Of a stretch of DNA of 63,389 bases, positions 17,308 to 24,667 are shown piece by piece. Made by a program: the position numbers and the translations under genes. The stretch comes from Alphaproteobacteria bacterium (lineage in GTDB: Bacteria; Pseudomonadota; Alphaproteobacteria; Rhizobiales; Beijerinckiaceae): positions 1 through 63,389 of the forward strand of contig JAJPHH010000119.1 in NCBI GenBank assembly GCA_021325385.1, in the 5' to 3' direction. A model generated the notes under the pieces. It was not told where the DNA came from. It saw only the letters and a program-made list of their open reading frames with translations, and did not search any database. Numbering within the stretch: position 1 is the first letter of the stretch; every line of letters starts with the position of its first letter.

Positions 17308-17500
17308 TATCCTCCCCCGCGAACCGGGGGAGGGGGACCATGCGAAGCATGGTGGAGGGGGCTCAGCTCCATCAGGACTATCCTGAACCACCGGAAGCCC
17401 CCTCCACCGGCCTTCGGCCGGTCCCCCTCCCCCGTTTCGCTGCGCTCCACGGGGGAGCACAAAGGTGGTCTATCCTCCCCCGCTATGCGGGGGAGGAAGG
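17308..17500. repeat. palindromic repeat family C, composite
   Basis: A complex inverted-repeat block: CTCCCCCGC...GGGGGAGGGGGACCATGC, then GCATGGTGGAGGGGGCT, answered by AGCCCCCTCCACCGGCC...GGTCCCCCTCCCCCG and a last CTCCCCCGC/GCGGGGGAG hairpin at 17474-17494. It fills the gap between the binding-protein and permease genes. The final arm supplies the GGGGGAGGAAGG that serves as ribosome binding site for the permease gene. Confidence 0.8.
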
Positions 17501-17509
17501 TACGCTATA

Positions 17510-19366
17510 GTGACCTTCTTTCTCGTTCAATTCGTCACGGGCCTCGCCAGCGCCTCATCGCTGTTTCTCGCGGCTTGCGGCCTGTCGATCATTTTCGGCG
17601 TCACCCGCGTCGTCAATTTCGCCCATGGCGCCTTCTATATGCTCGGCGCCTACCTCGCCTTCACGCTCGCCAGCCGGCTCGCGGGCGATGTCGGCTTCTG
17701 GGCGGGAATTATCCTGGCGTCGCTGGCCGTGGCGGCGATCGGCGCGTTGATCGAGATGGCGCTGCTGCGCCGCCTCTACAGCGCGCCGGAGCTGCTGCAA
17801 TTGCTCGCGACTTTCGGCGTCACGCTCGCGGTCGAAGACATCGCGCTGCTGATCTGGGGGCCGGAGGACTTGCTCGGCCCGCGCGCGCCCGGCTTCAAAG
17901 GCGCCGTCAATCTCCTCGGCCAAGCGTTTCCGACCTACGATCTTCTCCTCATCGCGTTGGGGCCGCTGGTCCTCGCGCTGCTCTGGCTGCTGTTCCGCCG
18001 CACGCGCTGGGGCGTGCTGGTGCGCGCGGCGACGCTCGATCGCGAGATGGTCGCGGCGCTCGGCGTCAATCAGAAATGGCTGTTCACCAGCGTCTTCGCG
18101 CTCGGCGTCTTTCTCGCGGCGCTCGGCGGCGCGTTGGAGTTGCCGCGCGAGGCGGTGAGCCATACGCTGGATCTGCAGATCATCACCGAAGTCCTGGTCG
18201 TCGTGGTGATCGGCGGGCTCGGCAATGTGCTCGGCACGTTTCTCGCCGCCATCATCGTCGCCGAACTCAACGCGTTCGGCATTCTGATCTTTCCCAAAAT
18301 CTCGATCGTCTTGGTTTTCTTGGTCATGGCCTTGGTGCTGATCGTCAGGCCATGGGGATTGCTCGGCCGGGCGGAGGCGGCGGCGCGGATGGCGGGCGGC
18401 GCCTCGCTGGCGCGCTGGCGTCCGTTCGATAAGCGCGGCCGCCTGCTTGCCGCGCTCGCCGTAGCCGCCGCCGCGCTGTTCCCGTTCTTCGCCGGCGATT
18501 ACGCGCTAAGCGTCGCGACGGAAGTCCTGATCTTCATGCTTTACGCGGCGAGTCTGCACGCCCTGGTCGGCGCCGGCGGCCTCGTTTCGTTCGGCCACGC
18601 CGCCTATTTCGGCCTCGGCGCGTACGGAGCGTCCCTCGCCTTGAAGCAACTCGGCCTGCCGATGGAGGCGGCGCTCGTCGCCGGCCCGGTCCTCGGCTTT
18701 GCCGGCGCGCTCCTCTTCGGCTGGTTTTCGGTGCGCCTTTCCGGCGTCTATTTCGCCATGCTGACCCTCGCCTTCGCCCAGATCGCCTGGTCCATCGCCT
18801 TCCAATGGAGCGAAGTCACCGGCGGCGACAACGGCCTCATTGGCGTCTGGCCAAGCGCTTGGGCGGAAAGTCCGGCGCATTTCTATTGGCTGGCTCTCGC
18901 GCTCGCCGCTTTGGCGATCGCGCTGCTGCGCGTCATCGTCTTCTCGCCCTTCGGCTACGCGCTCCGCGCCTTGCGCGACAGCGAATTGCGCGCCGAGGCG
19001 ATCGGACTCGACCGCCATCGCCTGCAATGGATCGGCTTCGCCGTCGCAGGCGCTTTCGCCGCGCTCGCCGGCGCGCTGTTCGCCTTTCTCAAAGGCAGCG
19101 TCTTTCCCGACACGCTCGGCATTCCGCTGTCGATCGACGGTTTGGTCATGGTCTTGCTCGGCGGCGTCGGCACGGTCTCTGGCGGCGCGCTCGGCGCGCT
19201 GCTCTACAAGACGTTGTCGATCTGGGTTATCAGCGAGACGGATTACTCCAAGCTGGTCCTCGGCTTGCTCATCGTCGCGCTGGTCGCGCTGTTCCCGCAA
19301 GGGCTGCTCGGCGCCGTCCAAGCCTGGCGCGGCCGAGATGCGCGCTTGCAAGGCGCGACGCCATGA
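17510..19366 (+). CDS. ABC importer permease, LivH-LivM fusion
   Basis: A 618-residue inner-membrane protein joining two usually separate permeases. Residues 1-290 are LivH-like (GLSIIFGVTRVVNFAHGAFYM) and residues 305-618 are LivM-like (GLVSFGHAAYFGLGAYGASL, then VYFAMLTLAFAQI). The junction near residue 290-310 is a short basic cytoplasmic loop. Such fusions occur in the family and form the membrane channel with the two ATPases that follow. The start is GTG at 17510, chosen because the AT-poor stretch before it is repeat family C and GGAGGAAGG lies at the right distance; no ATG is near. The end overlaps the next gene by 4 bases. Confidence 0.9.
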   Translation: MTFFLVQFVTGLASASSLFLAACGLSIIFGVTRVVNFAHGAFYMLGAYLAFTLASRLAGDVGFWAGIILASLAVAAIGALIEMALLRRLYSAPELLQLLATFGVTLAVEDIALLIWGPEDLLGPRAPGFKGAVNLLGQAFPTYDLLLIALGPLVLALLWLLFRRTRWGVLVRAATLDREMVAALGVNQKWLFTSVFALGVFLAALGGALELPREAVSHTLDLQIITEVLVVVVIGGLGNVLGTFLAAIIVAELNAFGILIFPKISIVLVFLVMALVLIVRPWGLLGRAEAAARMAGGASLARWRPFDKRGRLLAALAVAAAALFPFFAGDYALSVATEVLIFMLYAASLHALVGAGGLVSFGHAAYFGLGAYGASLALKQLGLPMEAALVAGPVLGFAGALLFGWFSVRLSGVYFAMLTLAFAQIAWSIAFQWSEVTGGDNGLIGVWPSAWAESPAHFYWLALALAALAIALLRVIVFSPFGYALRALRDSELRAEAIGLDRHRLQWIGFAVAGAFAALAGALFAFLKGSVFPDTLGIPLSIDGLVMVLLGGVGTVSGGALGALLYKTLSIWVISETDYSKLVLGLLIVALVALFPQGLLGAVQAWRGRDARLQGATP

Positions 19367-20124
19367 AAGTTCTCGCCGTCGAAAATCTCGGCAAGACCTA
19401 TTCCGGCTTCGAGGCGGTCAAGGCGGTGAGCTTTTCGCTCCAAGCCGGCGAAATCCTGGCCCTGATCGGCCCGAACGGCGCCGGCAAGAGCACCTGTTTC
19501 AACATGATCAATGGCCAGGTCACGCCGAGCCGCGGCGCGATCGAGATATTCGGCCGCAACGTCGTCGGGCTGACGCCGCGCGCCATCTGGCGGCTCGGGG
19601 TCGGCCGCACTTTCCAAGTCGCCGCGGCTTTCGCCTCGATGTCGGTCGCCGAGAACGTGCAAATCGCGCTGCTGTCGCATCATCGCCGGCAATGGCGCCT
19701 CGCCGGCTGGGCGGCGCGCTTTTATGTGGACGAGGCGGCGTCCTTGCTGTCGCTCGTCGGCATGAAGGAGCAGGCCAAGCGAAGCTGCGGCGAGCTCGCC
19801 TATGGCGATCTCAAGCGCCTCGAATTCGCGCTCGCTTTGGCGAACGAGCCAAGATTGCTGCTGATGGACGAACCGACGGCCGGCATGGCGCCGAAGGAGC
19901 GCGGCGCGTTGATGGCCCTCGTCGCGAAAATCGCACGGGAGCGCAAGATCGGCGTGCTCTTCACCGAGCACGACATGGACGCGGTCTTCGCTTACGCCGA
20001 TCGCATCCTGGTGCTCAATCGCGGCGCGCTGATCGCCGAAGGGCCGCCCGCCGCGGTGAGGGCCGATCCGGATGTGCAAGCGGTCTATCTCGGCGCCGGG
20101 ACCTTGTACGGAGCCGCGTCTTGA
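19363..20124 (+). CDS. ABC importer ATP-binding protein, LivG type
   Basis: 253 residues. Walker A is GPNGAGKS near 34-41, the signature is the divergent CGELAYGDLKR, Walker B is LLLMDEP with a following TAGM, and the switch His is in LFTEHDMD. The GVGRTFQ segment after Walker A is typical for LivG. It energises uptake together with the LivF-type partner. The ATG overlaps the permease stop (ATGA), and its own stop overlaps the TTG start of the next gene. Confidence 0.93.
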   Translation: MKVLAVENLGKTYSGFEAVKAVSFSLQAGEILALIGPNGAGKSTCFNMINGQVTPSRGAIEIFGRNVVGLTPRAIWRLGVGRTFQVAAAFASMSVAENVQIALLSHHRRQWRLAGWAARFYVDEAASLLSLVGMKEQAKRSCGELAYGDLKRLEFALALANEPRLLLMDEPTAGMAPKERGALMALVAKIARERKIGVLFTEHDMDAVFAYADRILVLNRGALIAEGPPAAVRADPDVQAVYLGAGTLYGAAS

Positions 20125-20837
20125 GCGCGCCTGCCAAGCTCAGCGTCAAGGATCTGAACGCCGCCTATGGCCGCGCGCATATCCTGTTCGACGTCTCCCT
20201 TGAGGTCGCCGCCGGCGAAGCCGTGGCGCTGATTGGCCGCAACGGCGCCGGCAAGTCGACGACCTTCCGCGCGATCCTCGGCTTCGTCGCCAATCGCAGC
20301 GGCGAAATCCGATTCGACGGCGCCGACCTCTCCCGCCTCGCGCCGCATGACATCGCCCGGCGCGGCCTCGGCTATGTGCCGGAGGACCGGCGGATTTTCG
20401 CCGATCTTTCGGTTGAAGAGAATCTCGAAGTCGGCCGCCAGAAACAGCGCCCGGGCGCGCCGCGATGGACCACGGAGCGCCTGTTCGAAATCTTCCCCAA
20501 TCTGGCGGAGACCCGCGCGAGGCTTGGCGGCCGCCTCTCGGGCGGCGAACAGCAAATGCTCGCCATCGCCCGCACGCTGATGGGCAATCCGTCTTTGGTC
20601 CTGCTCGACGAGCCGTCGGAGGGGCTCGCCCCGAAAATCGTCGAGCAGATGATCGCGGCGATCCTCGAAATGAAGCGCGAGGGCTTGAGCCTGCTGGTCA
20701 GCGAGCAGAACCTCAACTTCGCCCAGCTGGTCGCCGATCGCGTCGCGGTGATCGAGAAGGGTCGCATTCGGTTTGCAGGTACGATGGCCGAATTCGATGC
20801 GCGGCCAGACATCCGCGACGCTTACCTTGCGCTGTAA
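20121..20837 (+). CDS. ABC importer ATP-binding protein, LivF type
   Basis: 238 residues with Walker A GRNGAGKS, the LivF-typical GYVPEDRRIFADLSVEENL, signature LSGGEQQ, Walker B LVLLDEP and a switch region (VSEQN, with Gln-Asn instead of His, usual for LivF). The only start that keeps the whole N-terminal strand (LSVKDLNAAYGRAHIL) is a TTG at 20121 inside TTGA overlapping the livG-type stop. A rare TTG start with coupling suggests a reduced translation rate. It completes the importer. Confidence 0.92.
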   Translation: MSAPAKLSVKDLNAAYGRAHILFDVSLEVAAGEAVALIGRNGAGKSTTFRAILGFVANRSGEIRFDGADLSRLAPHDIARRGLGYVPEDRRIFADLSVEENLEVGRQKQRPGAPRWTTERLFEIFPNLAETRARLGGRLSGGEQQMLAIARTLMGNPSLVLLDEPSEGLAPKIVEQMIAAILEMKREGLSLLVSEQNLNFAQLVADRVAVIEKGRIRFAGTMAEFDARPDIRDAYLAL

Positions 20838-20844
20838 GACCTTT

Positions 20845-20927
20845 GTCATTCCCGCGGAAGCGGGAATCCAGTACGGCCTATCCGGCAAGCGCCGACGCTC
20901 CTGGATTCCCGCTTGCGCGGGAATGAC
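20845..20927. repeat. palindromic repeat family A, copy 3
   Basis: Left arm 20845-20871 (GTCATTCCCGCGGAAGCGGG form), right arm 20901-20927. It lies eight bases after the importer operon's last stop and just ahead of the MarR gene, and is followed by TTTTTT at 20935-20940, so it may also act as a partial terminator. Confidence 0.88.
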
Positions 20928-20948
20928 ACTGAGGTTTTTTAAGAAGCC

Positions 20949-21398
20949 GTGGCGGATATTATGAGCGATGAAGAGCCAAAGGACCCAGGGAGATACGTCC
21001 TCGACGCGCAGGTCGGCTTCGTTCTGCGTCAGGCGCAACAGCGGCACACGACGATCTTCGCCTCGCTCATGGTCGAAGGCCTGACGCCGACGCAATGGGC
21101 CGCGCTGGCCAAACTCAAGGAGATCGGCCCGTCGTCGCAGAATTTGCTCGGCCGTCACACCGCCATGGACGCCGCGACGATCAAGGGCGTCATCGACCGG
21201 CTCTCGAAAAGAGGCTTCACGGCGACGAAACCTGACCCAGCCGACGGGCGGCGCCTTCTCGTGACGTTGACGGCGGAGGGCGAGGCGCTGTACGACAAGG
21301 CGGCGCCGACCGCCAGGCGGATCACCGAGGAGACGTTGGCGCCGCTGAACGAAGGCGAGAGGGCGCAATTCATCGCCCTGTTGTCGCGGCTGACCTGA
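20949..21398 (+). CDS. MarR-family regulator, NicR/BpsR/HosA-like
   Basis: A 149-residue winged-helix protein. The N-terminal helix VGFVLRQAQQRHTTIFA and GLTPTQWAALAKL match the NicR/BpsR/HosA branch of MarR, whose known members sense hydroxylated aromatic or pyridine acids (BpsR and NicR respond to 6-hydroxynicotinate). The wing is DPADGRRLLVTLTAEG, with Asp-x-Arg typical for MarR DNA contact. The start is GTG at 20949, or ATG at 20961 four codons on. The gene is last in the block whose promoter carries the TTTGTATACAAA palindrome, so it probably represses that operon and the enamidase gene and is relieved by a pathway intermediate. That regulatory link is inference. Confidence 0.88.
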   Translation: MADIMSDEEPKDPGRYVLDAQVGFVLRQAQQRHTTIFASLMVEGLTPTQWAALAKLKEIGPSSQNLLGRHTAMDAATIKGVIDRLSKRGFTATKPDPADGRRLLVTLTAEGEALYDKAAPTARRITEETLAPLNEGERAQFIALLSRLT

Positions 21399-21410
21399 GG
21401 GCAGCCCGTA

Positions 21411-21959
21411 TCATGGTTGGGCGCTCTTGAGCCGAACCATGATCAAATCGAACCCCGTCGCCGTCCCGGATTCCGTGCGGAACGCTCGTTTTCCGCAAAG
21501 CTTGAAGTCGCGCCGCTCATAAAAACGGCGCGCGGAGACATTTTCCTCCCATACGTCCAAAAAGATGCGTCGAGCGGCGGCGGACGCCGGAATTCGCAAG
21601 GCGGCTTCGAGCAAGGCCCCGCCGACGCCTTGGCCTTGGCGTTGCTTCAGAACATAGATCCGGCGCAGTTCCTGATCATCGCGCCCGATCCCGAAAGGGT
21701 AATCTTCCGCTTTAGCTGGCCCAATCTGGGCGAACCCGATCATTTCAGCCGGCGACTGGGCGATCAGAAAGACGTCTTCCCGCAGGAATTCGGCAAAACG
21801 CTCGTCGGACAGGTTCTTCTTGAGATGGGCTTTCAGATCAGACGCGCTGAAGGAGCGCCCGAAAGCGTCGACATAGGTTTTCCGCGCCAACGCGGCGAGC
21901 GGTTCGAGGTCGCTTGCGACGGCGCGCCTGATCCCAATCTCCGTCTTGTCGGGAACCAT
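21411..21959 (-). CDS. GNAT-family N-acetyltransferase
   Basis: 182 residues. The acetyl-CoA binding motif A is RIYVLKQRQGQGVGGALLEAAL, with the Q-x-x-G-x-G pyrophosphate loop (QGQGVGG), and the C-terminal strand VWEENVSARRFYERRDF with the conserved NxxARxFYE follows. The N-terminal IRRAVASDLEPLAALARKTY is the usual alpha1 region. The substrate cannot be predicted. It starts 32 bases after clpS and is probably cotranscribed with it. The ATG at 21959 is the first that keeps the fold; longer readings overlap clpS out of frame. Confidence 0.85.
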   Translation of the reverse strand: MVPDKTEIGIRRAVASDLEPLAALARKTYVDAFGRSFSASDLKAHLKKNLSDERFAEFLREDVFLIAQSPAEMIGFAQIGPAKAEDYPFGIGRDDQELRRIYVLKQRQGQGVGGALLEAALRIPASAAARRIFLDVWEENVSARRFYERRDFKLCGKRAFRTESGTATGFDLIMVRLKSAQP

Positions 21960-21991
21960 GTCGATACTCGCGCCGCCGGGGCGGTCGCCGC

Positions 21992-22297
21992 CTACTCCTC
22001 GGGCTCGGTCGTGAACATCAGTGGATAGCCCTTGGCCCGGCCGGCCTCCGTCGCCCGCGTCGCCTTGGTCTCGGCGATGTCTTTCGCGAAGACCGCAACG
22101 ACGCAGGCGCCCTTGCGATGGGCGGTCATCATCACGGCATAGGCGCGGGCCTCGTTCATGCGGAATTCGGCCTTGAGAATCGTGACGACGAATTCGCGCG
22201 GCGTGTAATCGTCGTTGAGCAGGATGACCTTGTGCAGCTTCGGCCGCTCGGTCTTCGGTTTGGTCCGGGTTCGCGGTTTCGTGGCGATGTCGCTCAT
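21992..22297 (-). CDS. clpS: ATP-dependent Clp protease adaptor ClpS
   Basis: 101 residues. The core KVILLNDDYTPREFVVTIL contains the N-degron-binding Asn-Asp pair, followed by AYAVMMTAHRKGACVVAVFAKDIAETK, the standard ClpS fold. ClpS hands N-end-rule substrates to ClpAP in the cytoplasm. The N-terminal 20 residues are a basic, disordered extension that inserts into the ClpA pore. The ATG at 22297 is chosen because the family begins here; the long upstream reading in this frame has no similarity. clpA is not adjacent in this window. Confidence 0.95.
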   Translation of the reverse strand: MSDIATKPRTRTKPKTERPKLHKVILLNDDYTPREFVVTILKAEFRMNEARAYAVMMTAHRKGACVVAVFAKDIAETKATRATEAGRAKGYPLMFTTEPEE

Positions 22298-22434
22298 CGG
22301 CGGCGCTTTCGGCGATCGAATGTGACGCTTCGAGAGCGCCAAAATCCCATATTCGCCGCCGCCCGTCCATGCGGCGGCGCGGCGGCCGCATGCCGGCTCA
22401 AGATTCCTTGAGGAAACGTTAAGCAGCCGCCGCC

Positions 22435-23631
22435 CTACCCCGTGACGACGCTCGGCACCCGCGTCGCCGGCGGGGTGTTGCGGCTGCGCTGCGAGCGCAC
22501 GATCCCGTCGATCACGGTCATGCCGACGCCGGGCAAATCGCCCAGCGCGACGCTTTCGAGCAGCGTCCTTCCGGCGGAATGTTGGGCGCGGTCGAGGAAG
22601 ACGAAATCGGCGGCGCGGCCGACCTCGATCAGGCCGCAATCCAGCGCCCGCATCCGCGCCGTGTTGCCGGTGGCGAAACACACGGCGATTTCCGCCGGAA
22701 CTTCGCCGAGCGAGGCCAGCAGCGAAATCATCCGCAAGATGCCGAGCGGCTGCACGCCGGACCCGGCCGGCGCGTCGGTGCCGAGTATGACCCGATCGAG
22801 CTGGTTCAGCTCCTTGGCCGCGCGCAACGTGACGAGCGCGGCGCGCTCATTGCCGTTATGGACGAGCTCCAAGCCGCGTTTGCATTGCTCGCAGAGGCAG
22901 CGGATTTGATCATCCGGCAGGGCGGTGTGGCCGCCATTGATATGGCCGATCACGTCCGTATCGGCCTCGAGCACAATGTCCTTGTCGATCAGGCCCGAAC
23001 CGGGAATGGACGGCCCGCCCGTATGGATGGTGGAGTTGATCCCGTATTTACGCGCCCAGGCGACCATTTTGCGCGCGGTCGGGCCGTCCTTGACGCCGCC
23101 CAGGCCGACTTCGCCGAGATAGCGGATGCCGGCTTGGGCGAGTTCGGCGAAATCCTTCTCCTCGAGGCCCGGCTCGATCACCGGCGCGCCGGCGTGAACT
23201 TTGACGCCGCTGGCGCGGAAGGAGGAGAAGCAGCGCTGGGCGTAAATCGCCATGGCCTTGACGCCGACGACGTCGCGCGGCCGGCCGGGCGTGTGGACCT
23301 CGCCGGCCGAGATCATCGTGGTGACCCCGCCATGCAGGCAGGAATCGATCCAGCCGAGCTGGTTCTGGCGCGGCGTCCAGTCGCCGGCGACGGGATGGAC
23401 ATGGCTGTCGATCAGGCCGGGCGCGAGCGTAACGCCATTGGCGTCGATCACGGTCGTCGCGCCGGAAAGGTCGAGGTCGGCGGCGCGGCCGATGGCGCTG
23501 ATCCGGCCGTCAATCGCAACCAAGGCGTCGGCGTCGAGGATCGGGGTTGCAAGATCGCCGCTCAGCATGAGCCCGATATTCCTGACGACCAATTTGCTCG
23601 GGCCGGCCGCGGCCGCTTCCTCGTGAGCCAT
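22435..23631 (-). CDS. ena: enamidase-like amidohydrolase (tetrahydro-6-oxonicotinate hydrolase)
   Basis: A 398-residue metal-dependent amidohydrolase. His77 and His79 (DSHVHP) are the first metal ligands; further ligands are expected in GEVGLGGVKDG (Glu), INSTIHTGG (His), VIGHINGGHT (His) and the catalytic Asp in GTDAPAGSG. The sequence resembles enamidase of E. barkeri, a bifunctional Fe-Zn enzyme that opens 1,4,5,6-tetrahydro-6-oxonicotinate to ammonia and 2-formylglutarate, and the length is close to that enzyme. It is the expected next step after the reductase at 12339-13787. Its upstream region holds the same 15-bp operator-like motif as the operon promoter. Confidence 0.85.
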   Translation of the reverse strand: MAHEEAAAAGPSKLVVRNIGLMLSGDLATPILDADALVAIDGRISAIGRAADLDLSGATTVIDANGVTLAPGLIDSHVHPVAGDWTPRQNQLGWIDSCLHGGVTTMISAGEVHTPGRPRDVVGVKAMAIYAQRCFSSFRASGVKVHAGAPVIEPGLEEKDFAELAQAGIRYLGEVGLGGVKDGPTARKMVAWARKYGINSTIHTGGPSIPGSGLIDKDIVLEADTDVIGHINGGHTALPDDQIRCLCEQCKRGLELVHNGNERAALVTLRAAKELNQLDRVILGTDAPAGSGVQPLGILRMISLLASLGEVPAEIAVCFATGNTARMRALDCGLIEVGRAADFVFLDRAQHSAGRTLLESVALGDLPGVGMTVIDGIVRSQRSRNTPPATRVPSVVTG

Positions 23632-23698
23632 GCTGTTCTCCCAGACCTTCCCTGCTCGGCGACGTTCAGTCGTCCCGTCCCATTGACCGCGCGATATT

Positions 23699-23713
23699 CA
23701 TTTGTATACTAAC
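23699..23713 (-). promoter_or_regulatory. operator-like motif upstream of the enamidase gene
   Basis: CATTTGTATACTAAC, 68 bases upstream of the enamidase start and 150 bases upstream of the divergent ferredoxin reductase gene. It matches the motif at 8698-8712 at 14 of 15 positions, while surrounding bases differ. On the minus strand it sits between TTGATT and GAATAT, a plausible -35/-10 pair spaced by 17 bases, so a repressor bound here would block the promoter. Confidence 0.65.
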
Positions 23714-23862
23714 AATAATCAATGCGCGCTTCAGTTGTTGCGGCGCAACAAACATTTGCCATCTTACTCAGCCTATGGTTTTTGTTCAGAGATACCGGCA
23801 GGCACTCTCCGGCCGCCGCTAACCAGCCTGGAACCCCGAAAAATCGACGCGGATTTCGAGCC

Positions 23863-24636
23863 ATGAGCAATTTCAACCAGGAACAGGTCTTGAGCGTCCG
23901 CCACTGGACCGATCGGCTGTTCAGCTTCCGCACGACTCGCAATCCGTCTTTCCGCTTCCAGAACGGACAGTTCATCATGATGGGCCTCGAAGTGGAAGGT
24001 AAGCCCCTCGTCAGGGCCTATAGCTTGGTCAGCGCCAATTACGAGGAAGAGCTCGAATTCTTCAGCATCAAGGTCCCCAACGGCCCGCTGACCTCGCGCC
24101 TGCAGCACGTCAAGGAAGGCGACAGGATCATCGTCGGCCGCAAGGCGACCGGCACGTTGGTGCTCGACAATCTTTCGCCCGGAAAGAACCTCTATCTGCT
24201 CGGCACCGGCACCGGGCTTGCGCCGTTCCTGAGCATCGTCAAGGACCCGGAGACTTACGAGCGCTTCGAACGCGTCGTCGTCGTCCATGGCTGCCGCTTC
24301 ATCTCCGATCTCGCTTACAGCGATCTCATCGCCAACGAGTTGCCGAACGACGAACTGATCGGCGAGACCTTACGCGAAAAGCTCACCTATTATCCGACGG
24401 TGACGCGCGAGCCCTTCCGTCACAACGGCCGCATCTCGCTGCTCCTGAACAACGGTAAGCTTGCCCAAGATGTCGGCCTGCCGCCGATCGACCCGAGCCG
24501 GGACCGCTTCATGCTCTGCGGCAGCCCGGCCATGCTGGCCGATATCCGCGCCATTCTCGACGCGCGCGACTTCGCCGAGGGCAATAGCGGCGAGCCGGGC
24601 GATTACGTGATCGAAAAGGCGTTCGTGGACAAGTGA
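23863..24636 (+). CDS. fpr: ferredoxin-NADP reductase
   Basis: 257 residues of the bacterial subclass I FNR family. The FAD-binding RAYSLVSANYEEELEF, the NADP-binding GTGTGLAPFLSIVKD and the C-terminal VEKAFVDK-like end (here VIEKAFVDK) are all present. It exchanges electrons between NADPH and ferredoxin or flavodoxin in the cytoplasm and often belongs to oxidative-stress or Fe-S metabolism. The ATG at 23863 is the family start; 47 extra upstream codons lack similarity. Because Hnr-type reductases use reduced ferredoxin, the position divergent to the enamidase gene may be functional, although fpr is also a common stand-alone housekeeping gene. Confidence 0.93.
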   Translation: MSNFNQEQVLSVRHWTDRLFSFRTTRNPSFRFQNGQFIMMGLEVEGKPLVRAYSLVSANYEEELEFFSIKVPNGPLTSRLQHVKEGDRIIVGRKATGTLVLDNLSPGKNLYLLGTGTGLAPFLSIVKDPETYERFERVVVVHGCRFISDLAYSDLIANELPNDELIGETLREKLTYYPTVTREPFRHNGRISLLLNNGKLAQDVGLPPIDPSRDRFMLCGSPAMLADIRAILDARDFAEGNSGEPGDYVIEKAFVDK

Positions 24637-24667
24637 GCACGGGCGGCGCGACACGCGTTTACCTCAC

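Noticed and set aside
22298-22681. Long N-terminal extension of ClpS in the same frame
   Set aside because: It runs through the intergenic gap and over the enamidase gene in another frame; ClpS homologues begin at the ATG at 22297.
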